Part shown: one piece after another, positions 31,609 to 38,238 of the stretch
Layout: each line of letters starts with the position of its first letter
Numbering within the stretch: the first letter of the stretch is position 1
Origin: Microvirga aerophila
Lineage (GTDB): Bacteria; Pseudomonadota; Alphaproteobacteria; Rhizobiales; Beijerinckiaceae
DNA length: 38,238 nucleotides
Direction of reading: 5' to 3'
Assembly: GCF_003332305.1 (NCBI RefSeq)
Contig: NZ_QOIO01000055.1
Span: 1-38,238, forward strand
Translations under genes and position numbers: made by a program
Notes under the pieces: model-generated
The model's input: the letters and a program-made list of their open reading frames with translations, nothing else
Databases searched by the model: none
What the model was told of the DNA's origin: nothing

Positions 31609-33566
31609 CCAGGGTCACCTTCCCCGGCCGCATCCTCTTCCTGTCAGCCGATCCCGATAAGATCGACGTCCAACTCGCGGGGGTCGACCTTTCGCTGGAG
31701 CAGGCTGGGCAGCTTCGCGACGACGTGTCAACAGATGAAATCACGCCACTGCCGTCGCTTGTTTACTTCGACGAGCGGCTGGCCAGTCATCCTTACACTG
31801 GCTTCAAGGCGGGTGATCGGCTGCCGATCGGTTTGGAGACAGCGAGGCTGGGCGGCTTCATCGTCGCGGTTGGAGGCAAGCGGTACGGCAAGGGCTCGTC
31901 ACGGGAGCATAGCCCGGTCGCCGAGAAGGCAGCCGGTATTCGCCTCGTCATCGCTGAAAACTTTGAGCGCATCTACCGCCAGAACGCCGACAACGTCGGC
32001 CTGTTCACGTCGACTGACTTCGGTCTGATCGAGCGGATCCGACGCGGAGAGGAGATCGATGTTGAGGAATTGGTCGGAGACCGCGACAGCATTGCGGCCG
32101 CAGTCCTACGCAGTGGTGGCCTGCTGCGCTACGGCCGGGAGCGCCTACACTCCGTTTCGGCCACCCGAAGCCTGTCGGACGGGCAGGGGCCGCAGACCTT
32201 GTTCGAGAAGATCCTGGCGCGCCATGTGGTGAAAACCGCCGATAGCCTTGGTGACATCACGCCCGGAACAGGGGGCTTCGTTCGGGCCGACATCCGGTTC
32301 ATCCACGACATCTACACCGGAATGTGCAGCTACATGCTGCATGAAACGTTCGGTAAGCCCGTCCGCCTCCACGAGCCGGAGTCGATCATCGTCTTTGAGG
32401 ATCATTACTCCTATGCACACCGGAGCCGTGTGCACATTGAGCGTGGTCTGCTTCCCCAGGTCCATGAACTGTCCCGGGCGCACCGGGAATTCGTGGCGGA
32501 CTATGGCTTGCGATCGCATGGTTACCTGCCGGGCGGAGAAGGGTCCGAGGGAATATCCCATGCCCTGATGGCTGAGCAGTATGCCTTGCCTGGGCAACTG
32601 ATCGTTGGCACGGACTCCCATACCCCACACAGCGGGGCGCTGGGCTGCCTGGCGTTCGGCGTCGGCACGACCGATATCGCGAATAGCATGGTCACGGGTG
32701 CGGTACGGATCACGGTACCGGAGGTCCTGCGCATTGAGCTCTCGGGAACGTTGCCCCGCGGCGTCACGGCGAAGGACATCGTCCTGCACCTACTCGCTTT
32801 GCCCGGGCTCAAGATGGGAACTGGCGTCGGCAAGGTCTTCGAGTTTGGCGGCACCGGCATCGCACAGCTCAACACAGACGAGCGGGCGACGCTGACCAAC
32901 ATGACCGCCGAGCTGGGAGGCTTTACCGGGATCGTCGAACCCGATGCGGAGACGGTTCGGTTCCTCAAGGAACGTCGCGGGATCGATGTCACGATAGCGC
33001 CGTGGATGCGCAGCGACGAGGGTGCTGCTTACGCGGAAGTGATCCGTGTGGACCTCTCGGCCTTATCGCCCATGGTGGCGGCTCCCGGGGATCCCGGCAA
33101 TGGTCTCGATCTTTCCAAGCTGCCGCAGCGGGTAGCTATCGACATCGCCTATGGCGGGTCCTGCACCGCCGGCAAGCGGGAGGATTTCGACCGCTATCAC
33201 GAGGTCCTGTCGTGGGCGGCAGAGAGGGGGCTCAAGGTCCCGCCTCACATCAAGCTCTTCCTTCAGTTCGGCACGACAGCGGTCCGGGACTACTGCATCG
33301 AGAAGAATTATCTTGCCGCCTTTGCGCGGGTTGGAGCCGAAATACTCCAGCCGGCGTGCGGCGCCTGTGCGAATTGCGGTCCCGGCACATCGACCAGCAC
33401 CGATCAGGTGACCGTGAGCGCCATCAACCGGAATTTCCCGGGTCGCTCGGGCCCTGGAAAGGTCTGGCTTGCCAGCCCTCCCACGGTCGCAGCCAGCGCC
33501 ATCGCGGGCGAGCTGACTTCCTTTGAGGAGCTCCAGGCGCGCTTCGGCACAGGGCAGGCGCGTTGA
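31605..33566 (+). CDS. Single-chain aconitase-superfamily dehydratase/isomerase with the swivel domain first
   Basis: This 653-residue enzyme combines both parts of an isopropylmalate isomerase/aconitase. Residues 1-165 form a LeuD-like swivel domain, with the substrate-binding GKGSSREHS at about 95-103. Residues from about 180 on form a LeuC-like catalytic domain. Its cluster-binding cysteines are Cys520 in GGSCTAGKREDF and Cys585 and Cys588 in ACGACANC. GTDSHTPHSGALGC is at 335-348. The order swivel-then-catalytic is the reverse of mitochondrial aconitase. The enzyme should add or remove water on a hydroxy di- or tricarboxylic acid and is likely to convert the imported acid to the isomer used by the CoA-transferase and lyase. 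Citraconate or aconitate-type substrates are candidates; none is proven. The start overlaps the permease stop (ATGA). Confidence 0.88.
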   Translation: MTRVTFPGRILFLSADPDKIDVQLAGVDLSLEQAGQLRDDVSTDEITPLPSLVYFDERLASHPYTGFKAGDRLPIGLETARLGGFIVAVGGKRYGKGSSREHSPVAEKAAGIRLVIAENFERIYRQNADNVGLFTSTDFGLIERIRRGEEIDVEELVGDRDSIAAAVLRSGGLLRYGRERLHSVSATRSLSDGQGPQTLFEKILARHVVKTADSLGDITPGTGGFVRADIRFIHDIYTGMCSYMLHETFGKPVRLHEPESIIVFEDHYSYAHRSRVHIERGLLPQVHELSRAHREFVADYGLRSHGYLPGGEGSEGISHALMAEQYALPGQLIVGTDSHTPHSGALGCLAFGVGTTDIANSMVTGAVRITVPEVLRIELSGTLPRGVTAKDIVLHLLALPGLKMGTGVGKVFEFGGTGIAQLNTDERATLTNMTAELGGFTGIVEPDAETVRFLKERRGIDVTIAPWMRSDEGAAYAEVIRVDLSALSPMVAAPGDPGNGLDLSKLPQRVAIDIAYGGSCTAGKREDFDRYHEVLSWAAERGLKVPPHIKLFLQFGTTAVRDYCIEKNYLAAFARVGAEILQPACGACANCGPGTSTSTDQVTVSAINRNFPGRSGPGKVWLASPPTVAASAIAGELTSFEELQARFGTGQAR

Positions 33567-33584
33567 CCCGGTCGTTGGGAGCTC

Positions 33585-34085
33585 TCAGAGGTCGTGTAAT
33601 CTCCGGGAACTCACGACGACTCCATCCGCGTCGCAGTAGACGAATTGGCCGGGCGCGAAGCCCACCCCGCCAGCCTGGAATGAAGTGCCGATCGCACCTG
33701 TGCCATTGAACGAGCCGCGGGCTGGGACGACGCCAAGCGCCATCACGCCAAGATCCATTATGGCAAGCGCCTCGGTATCGCGAACGGCACCGAAGACGAC
33801 TACCCCGGACCAGCCGTTCTCGATGGCCTTGGTCGCGAGCCTGTCGCCGATCAGAGCTACTCGGATCGAGCCTCCTCCATCGACGGCGAGAACCCGCCCT
33901 CGTCCAGGCTGTTCAAGGCACTGTTTTACCAGCCCGACATCCTCGAAAGTACTGACAGTTTGGATCTCCCCGCTAAAGGACTTGTGACCGCCAAACGTGC
34001 GGAACTGAGTCAGGCAGACCTCCAGTTCTTCTCCAAATTCGTCGCAGAGATCAGCCGTTTTGAAACCACTCACTGTATGCACCAT
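33585..34085 (-). CDS. rraA: RraA family protein
   Basis: This 166-residue protein matches RraA end to end: TADLCDEFGEELEVCLTQFRTFGGHKSFSGEI, then GRGRVLAVDGGGSIRVALIGDRLA, GVVVFGAVRDTEAL and GVVPARGSFNGTGAIG. In E. coli RraA binds and inhibits RNase E, while close relatives are 4-hydroxy-4-methyl-2-oxoglutarate aldolases or oxaloacetate decarboxylases. In this neighbourhood of carboxylic-acid catabolic genes an aldolase or decarboxylase role yielding pyruvate is more likely than RNase control. It runs leftward, converging with the aconitase-family gene, so it is not in that operon. Confidence 0.88.
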   Translation of the reverse strand: MVHTVSGFKTADLCDEFGEELEVCLTQFRTFGGHKSFSGEIQTVSTFEDVGLVKQCLEQPGRGRVLAVDGGGSIRVALIGDRLATKAIENGWSGVVVFGAVRDTEALAIMDLGVMALGVVPARGSFNGTGAIGTSFQAGGVGFAPGQFVYCDADGVVVSSRRLHDL

Positions 34086-34595
34086 GGGTTAGGGTGACCG
34101 CTAGGAAGGAGTTACGCGATCAAACCGGATGCGAACCGTCTTGTCCAACGATTGGGGCCGCACCGCTCCAGGAATGTTTCTTGACACCCTGCACGAAGGT
34201 CGCCCCCTGGCACGGGGCTGACGAAAGCCGAACTTTCGCAGTCATAGGGTGTGCTGACCTTCATCAGGCCACGCTTAACGGCTCAGATTGACCCGATGCA
34301 GACATTCACGAAGTCAAGCCACCACTCCCGATAACCCGTCTCAGTCAAAGAGTTCACTCTTTCCGATGCGGACGGCAGAAATGTCCCGTGAGCCGATAGG
34401 GTCGGTTCAGGAAATCAGCGGATGGAGACTACTCGGATCCGGCGCAGGCCAACAGTGCGTGGGAGGCGCAATATCCAAACTTCTCAGCAGTTCACGTACA
34501 ACCTGGATTCCAGCTTCGGCGCGATGCCTAACGACCTTCGGACGCAGTGGAGAAGTGCTGGCGGATGCTTTGAATGAAAGCCTCGGCCATCCAGG
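34086..34595. other. Gene-free gap between the RraA gene and a LysR gene
   Basis: No open frame here has credible protein character or a ribosome site. The promoter of the leftward RraA gene should lie in the left part. It contains GCAGACATTCACGAAG near 34300, a degenerate match to a sequence in the gap at 24274-24756, and CATCAGGCCACG near 34263, also shared with that gap. Both suggest old dispersed repeats or decayed sequence. Confidence 0.5.
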
Positions 34596-35438
34596 TCACG
34601 GGAAATGGCGCGGAGTGATGACCACCACCTTCTGCGGAGGAACCGTCTCGGAGATCTCCAGGCTAACGAGTGGGCGCCCATCGTAACTGACTTGCGGAGA
34701 GGGCTTGGTGACCAGAACGGAGACGCCATGCCCGTTGGCGACCATTCCCCTCACCATCTCTAGGGACTGCGTTTCCATCGCGATGTTCGGCGTTATACCG
34801 GCCGACCGGAACAGGCTGAGGAAGTATTCCCTGCTGTGGGGTAGGCCTATCAGGATCAATGGGTTCTCGGCGATTTCCTTCAGCGAGACGGATCGGCGCG
34901 TCGCCAAGGGATGGTCGGACCCGACAAGTGCATGGGGCTTCAGGTATCCAACGACCTCCATGTTCCCGCTTCGCCCGAGGCCGAGGTCGTAAGTGAGAGC
35001 GACCTCGATGGAGCCGTTGTCGATCAGATGATGCAACTGCTCCACATTCGCCTCCCGGAGCCTCACCTGAACGCCCGGATTGTGCTGGCGGAAGCACCTG
35101 ATGATGGCCGGCAAGTGGCTTGGCCCCAGTGTCACGAAGCAGCCGACATCGATCCAGGCATCGCGGCCGTTCATGCCCGTCGGCGAGGCAATCCAAGCCT
35201 TAGATTGCGAGAGCAGGCTTCGCGCCTCGGCCAGCTTGGCTCTACCGGCGGGCGTCAGGACCAAGCCTTGGGCGTGCTGCCGGACGAACAGGCTCTCGCC
35301 CAGCGCTTCCTCGAGCTGCTTGATCGCCATCGACACCGAGGGCTGCGAGACGTTCATCGCGATCGCGGCCTGAGCGGTGCCGCCATGTTCGGCTGCTGAG
35401 ACGAAATACTGAAGTTGGCGCAGGGTAAACGGGATCAA
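34596..35438 (-). CDS. LysR-family regulator divergent from the second CoA-transferase
   Basis: This 280-residue LysR protein opens with FTLRQLQYFVSAAEHGGTAQAAIAMNVSQPSVSMAIKQLEEALGESLFVRQHAQGLVLTPAG, the winged helix-turn-helix. The effector domain follows (ITPNIAMETQSLEMVRGMVANGHGVSVL near its end). It is a little shorter than most LysR proteins because the last helix is brief. Its start lies 87 bases from the CoA-transferase gene on the other strand, the usual layout for a LysR activator of a divergent operon. The AT-rich gap between them holds a T-N11-A palindrome. Confidence 0.9.
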   Translation of the reverse strand: MIPFTLRQLQYFVSAAEHGGTAQAAIAMNVSQPSVSMAIKQLEEALGESLFVRQHAQGLVLTPAGRAKLAEARSLLSQSKAWIASPTGMNGRDAWIDVGCFVTLGPSHLPAIIRCFRQHNPGVQVRLREANVEQLHHLIDNGSIEVALTYDLGLGRSGNMEVVGYLKPHALVGSDHPLATRRSVSLKEIAENPLILIGLPHSREYFLSLFRSAGITPNIAMETQSLEMVRGMVANGHGVSVLVTKPSPQVSYDGRPLVSLEISETVPPQKVVVITPRHFP

Positions 35439-35453
35439 GAAATCCTATCCCTA

Positions 35454-35472
35454 AAATATCGAAAAATTATTT
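35454..35472. promoter_or_regulatory. Candidate LysR operator in the divergent gap
   Basis: AAATA and TATTT arms are separated by nine bases, with T35457 and A35469 giving T-N11-A spacing. It lies in a very AT-rich stretch of an otherwise GC-rich window, between the LysR gene and the CoA-transferase gene, and probably overlaps one or both promoters. Confidence 0.45.
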
Positions 35473-35525
35473 GTGTTGATTCAAGAGGTGTCAATCGCAT
35501 CGCTCCCACGACAGGGGAGACGAGC

Positions 35526-36671
35526 GTGGAAGCAGTGTCGGGCAATGTCCAAGGTCCCCTCGAGGGGTTGCGTGTCCTAGACTTTACGCGGGTGCTTGCT
35601 GGCCCCTTCGCAACCGCGCTCCTGGCCGACATCGGGGCGGAGGTCATCAAGGTCGAACCGCCCCAGGGGGACGAGTATCGTCACATCGGCCCCTTCGTCG
35701 AGGGTGAGAGTGCGCTCTTCATGTCCGCCAACCGCGGCAAGCGCAGCGTTGTCCTCGACCTGAAGTCGCCCGAGGGGCGCGATGCAGCGCTGAGGCTTGC
35801 ACGCACGGTCGACGTGGTGGTCGAAAATTTCAGGCCCGGCGTCGCCGACAAGCTCGGGATCGGCTATGCCGCACTCTCCGAAGTCAACCCGAAGCTGATC
35901 TATCTCAGCATCTCCGGTTTTGGGCAGACGGGTCCGATGAGGGATCGTCCCGCCTATGACATCATCGTCCAAGCCACGAGCAGTCTCATGTCGTTGACGG
36001 GACATCCGGACGGGCCTCCTACCATGGTGGGCGAAGCGATCGGCGACCTGATCGCTGGCCTATATGGATCATGGGCCGTGACGTCCGCCCTCTGGCAACG
36101 GGAATGCAGCGGACGCGGGTGTCACATCGACCTCGCGATGTTCGATGCCCTTCTCTCCCTTCTTCCCACCGGTGCATGCCGCCACTTCGCCAGTGGCGAG
36201 GTTCCGGGGCGGGTCGGAAACCGCCACCCGCTGTCCGCCCCCTTCGGGGTGTATCAAACGGCCGATGGCCATGTGGCCATCGCCGTGCTCAACGAGCGGC
36301 TGTTCGAGCGTCTCGCACAGGCCATCGAACGTCCGGGGCTGGTCCAGGATCCTCGCTTCCGGACCGATGCCGACCGCTCCGCAAACGAGCCCGCTCTGCG
36401 CGACCACATCGAGGCATGGTCGGGCCGGCGGACTTCCGCCGATGTTGAAGGCGTCCTTTCGGCTGCCGGAATCCCAGTCGCACCGATCCAGAACCTGGCC
36501 GAGGCCATCAATTCGGATCAAACGCGCCATCGTCAGTTGTTCCCCGAGGGCAGCCTGGGTTTTCCCGTCCCGGAACAGCCCGCACATTTCTCCGGCACCA
36601 TCCGGGGTCGGAGCGCCCCAGTCCCGGCGCTTGGTGAGCACACGGACGCGATCCTAGCCGATCTCGGCTGA
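35526..36671 (+). CDS. Class III CoA-transferase, second copy
   Basis: This 381-residue CaiB/BaiF-type enzyme starts at a GTG with GGGGAGA six bases before it; a longer reading would overlap the LysR gene. Family blocks are LRVLDFTRVLAGPFATALLADIGAEVIKVE, ANRGKRSVVLDLKSPEGR and VENFRPGVADKLGIGY. The catalytic Asp is Asp145 in RPAYDIIVQA. It resembles the succinyl-CoA:acid CoA-transferases more closely than the first copy and lacks the first copy's long tail. It is followed by an acyl-CoA dehydrogenase gene 34 bases on, so it likely makes the CoA ester that the dehydrogenase oxidises. Confidence 0.9.
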   Translation: MEAVSGNVQGPLEGLRVLDFTRVLAGPFATALLADIGAEVIKVEPPQGDEYRHIGPFVEGESALFMSANRGKRSVVLDLKSPEGRDAALRLARTVDVVVENFRPGVADKLGIGYAALSEVNPKLIYLSISGFGQTGPMRDRPAYDIIVQATSSLMSLTGHPDGPPTMVGEAIGDLIAGLYGSWAVTSALWQRECSGRGCHIDLAMFDALLSLLPTGACRHFASGEVPGRVGNRHPLSAPFGVYQTADGHVAIAVLNERLFERLAQAIERPGLVQDPRFRTDADRSANEPALRDHIEAWSGRRTSADVEGVLSAAGIPVAPIQNLAEAINSDQTRHRQLFPEGSLGFPVPEQPAHFSGTIRGRSAPVPALGEHTDAILADLG

Positions 36672-36705
36672 CCGCCAGTTAGGATTGCCGAAGCAAAGCG
36701 AGTGG

Positions 36706-37842
36706 ATGATGAACTTCCAGCCAGACCCCGATGCCATTGCCGTTGCCGGGTCAGTCGCGAGGTTTGCCGAGGCTTCCCTGAAGCCTCGTGCACAGGCCAT
36801 CGACGAGACAGGAATCTTCGTCGCCGAGCACATCCCGGCGTTGGGAGAGCTCGGGGTAATGGGGATGAACCTTCCTGAGCGGTGGGGCGGGGCAGGGGTG
36901 TCGCCGATCGCACTCTACCTTGCCGTCGAGGCCTTGGCGGGGGGATGCGGCTCGACGGTGTCGATGGTGACGGCTAACTATCTGGCAACGGACTCTATAC
37001 TTCTGGGCGGTGACGATGCCATCCGGGAGCGATATCTACCCGAGGCGGCTGCCGGGCGCTCCCTTGGAGCCTTCGCTCTGACGGAACCCCGGGCCGGATC
37101 CAACCCGGCCGACATGAGCACCCGGGCCGTTCGCGAGGGGGAGGGATACCGGATCACCGGCGTGAAGCATTTCATCTCGAATGCGGCATACGCCGATTTC
37201 ATCGTCGTTTTCGCGAAGACCGATCCCGCCGCGGGCTACAAGGGCATCAGTGCATTCATCGTCGAGCCCAGGCACGGCGGGGTCGAGACAAGCGCTCCCG
37301 AAAAGACCATGGGGTTGCGTGGCGGTCACGTCTTCGCGGTCGCATTCGATTGTTGGGTGCCCGAACACAATCGATTGGGCCCTGAAGGCAGCGGTTTTCG
37401 AACCGCCATGCATGTGTTGGACAACGGCCGCATCGAAGTCTCCGCCATGTGCACCGGCATGGCGGGAGCGGCCCTGGACGCCGCCGTCAGTTGGTCAAAA
37501 ATCCGCCAGGTGGATGGGCACCCGATCGCGGAATTCCAGGGCCTCCAGTGGATGCTGGCGGATATGGCAACCGAACTCGAAGCGGCTCGCCTTATGGGGC
37601 TGCGGGCTGCATCCCTGCGTGGATCGGGAAAGCGGTATTCACGGGAAGCGTCGATGGCCAAATTCCTGGCATCCGAGACTGCTGGTGCTGTCATCGACCG
37701 CGCCTTGCAGATACATGGCGGCTACGGCTACTCGCGGGACATGCCGCTTGAACGGTTGGCTCGCGACGTCCGCATCATGCGCATCTACGAGGGGTCGTCC
37801 GAGATCCAGCGCAACATCATCGCCCGTACTCTGCTCGCCTGA
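36706..37842 (+). CDS. Acyl-CoA dehydrogenase
   Basis: This 378-residue FAD enzyme of the acyl-CoA dehydrogenase family introduces a 2,3 double bond in an acyl-CoA. The family blocks are FALTEPRAGSNPADMSTRAV (FAD and substrate side), GLRGGHVFAVAFD, ALQIHGGYGYSRDMPLERLARDVRIMRIYEGSSEIQRNIIARTLL. The catalytic base is Glu362 in YEGSSE. The substrate is not determined; short or branched acids are likely in this context. I chose the ATG at 36706; a TTG 21 bases earlier and an ATG three bases later are alternatives. It is in the same unit as the CoA-transferase. Confidence 0.92.
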   Translation: MMNFQPDPDAIAVAGSVARFAEASLKPRAQAIDETGIFVAEHIPALGELGVMGMNLPERWGGAGVSPIALYLAVEALAGGCGSTVSMVTANYLATDSILLGGDDAIRERYLPEAAAGRSLGAFALTEPRAGSNPADMSTRAVREGEGYRITGVKHFISNAAYADFIVVFAKTDPAAGYKGISAFIVEPRHGGVETSAPEKTMGLRGGHVFAVAFDCWVPEHNRLGPEGSGFRTAMHVLDNGRIEVSAMCTGMAGAALDAAVSWSKIRQVDGHPIAEFQGLQWMLADMATELEAARLMGLRAASLRGSGKRYSREASMAKFLASETAGAVIDRALQIHGGYGYSRDMPLERLARDVRIMRIYEGSSEIQRNIIARTLLA

Positions 37843-38015
37843 TCCGCCGGAAGGACCGCCCCGGAGGAGGTCTCTGATTGGCGCGAGGCGGAAGAAACAC
37901 TTTGGTCTGCTCATGAGGCGGTGAGCGGATCTTCATTTCACATGCTGTTCGTTACATTTTGACCCGTTTCAGACCTTCCCGGCGGCGTACATGCCACCCT
38001 TTAAGCCGGGCCAGG

Positions 38016-38238
38016 AGCGGGTCGGGCCTTATCGGGGTTGGCGTCGGGTTCGGCGCGCAGACGCCGGCGAGGGACGTGATCAGTGGCATCTTCTATCTGC
38101 TCGACGATGTCTTCCGGGTCAGTGAGTACATCCAGAGTGGCTCCTGCAAGGGAACGGTCGGGTCCTCGAGTCTGTGCTCGGTCACGCTGCGGCATCACCG
38201 TAAGCCGATCTACACATTGCCCTCCGGCGAGCTTGGAA
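38016..38238 (+). pseudogene. MscS-type mechanosensitive channel fragment, runs off the window
   Basis: From about 38025 the frame reads GLIGVGVGFGAQTPARDVISGIFYLLDDVFRVSEYIQSGSCKGTVGSSSL followed by VTLRHHRKPIYTLPSGELG. This is the pore-lining helix and the start of the beta domain of a MscS-family channel. The preceding membrane helices, which should occupy at least several hundred bases, are absent: the DNA upstream to the acyl-CoA dehydrogenase shows no matching frame. Several usually conserved positions differ (GSSSLCSV for the common ESxSLRSV). It is most likely a 5'-truncated remnant; the right end lies outside the window. Confidence 0.7.

Noticed and set aside
38001..38198. A 65-residue leftward frame at the right edge
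   Set aside because: It is antisense to the clear MscS-type channel fragment.

Overview
The window is high-GC DNA from an alphaproteobacterium, probably Hyphomicrobiales and near Methylobacterium/Microvirga. That placement is inferred from a NepR-like anti-sigma protein with orphan receivers, a DUF6665 protein, a DUF1127 protein and a patatin carrying a long C-terminal extension. No rRNA, tRNA or CRISPR array was seen. It reads as an accessory, mosaic region: both ends carry 5'-truncated gene pieces (maleylacetate reductase on the left, MscS-type channel on the right), a tyrosine integrase has lost its N-terminus, and an amine oxidase is frameshifted.

Layout. 1-3150: truncated maleylacetate reductase, patatin-like phospholipase and integrase remnant. 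3151-8149: mostly leftward genes for an aldo/keto reductase, DUF6665 protein, membrane class III nucleotide cyclase, secreted cyclophilin-like protein and zinc alcohol dehydrogenase. 8277-13105: leftward MFS exporter, double carboxymuconolactone-decarboxylase-domain protein and secreted cupin, divergent from a LysR regulator that is followed by a Tat-exported hydrolase. One palindromic motif, ATGAG-N5-CTCAT, lies before the LysR gene and before the hydrolase, and a variant lies before the alcohol dehydrogenase, so one regulator may control the block. 13244-18834: DUF6152 and DUF6644-like proteins, broken amine oxidase, SDR, RibD-like reductase containing a perfect 50-bp palindrome, a 43-residue membrane protein and a nitroreductase.

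18865-22181 is a leftward arsenic-type operon: ArsR repressor, DUF1127 protein, ArsO-like flavoprotein and MFS transporter. The first three proteins all carry cysteine pairs at or near their C-termini, and a 24-bp dyad lies between arsR and the rest. 22381-23350 holds a NepR-like protein and two single-domain response regulators. 23369-24216 holds a coupled pair: a DUF411 protein and a small DnaJ-type zinc-motif protein.

24757-37842 is a catabolic island: LysR, HMG-CoA-lyase-family enzyme, class III CoA-transferase, gamma-carbonic-anhydrase-like protein, NitT/TauT-type ABC importer and a single-chain aconitase-superfamily enzyme whose swivel domain comes first. Then come RraA and a second LysR (leftward), and a second CoA-transferase with an acyl-CoA dehydrogenase (rightward). 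My best inference is uptake and CoA-dependent cleavage of a branched dicarboxylic or tricarboxylic acid (citramalate/citraconate-like or 3-hydroxy-3-methylglutarate-like). The substrate is not proven by the sequence.
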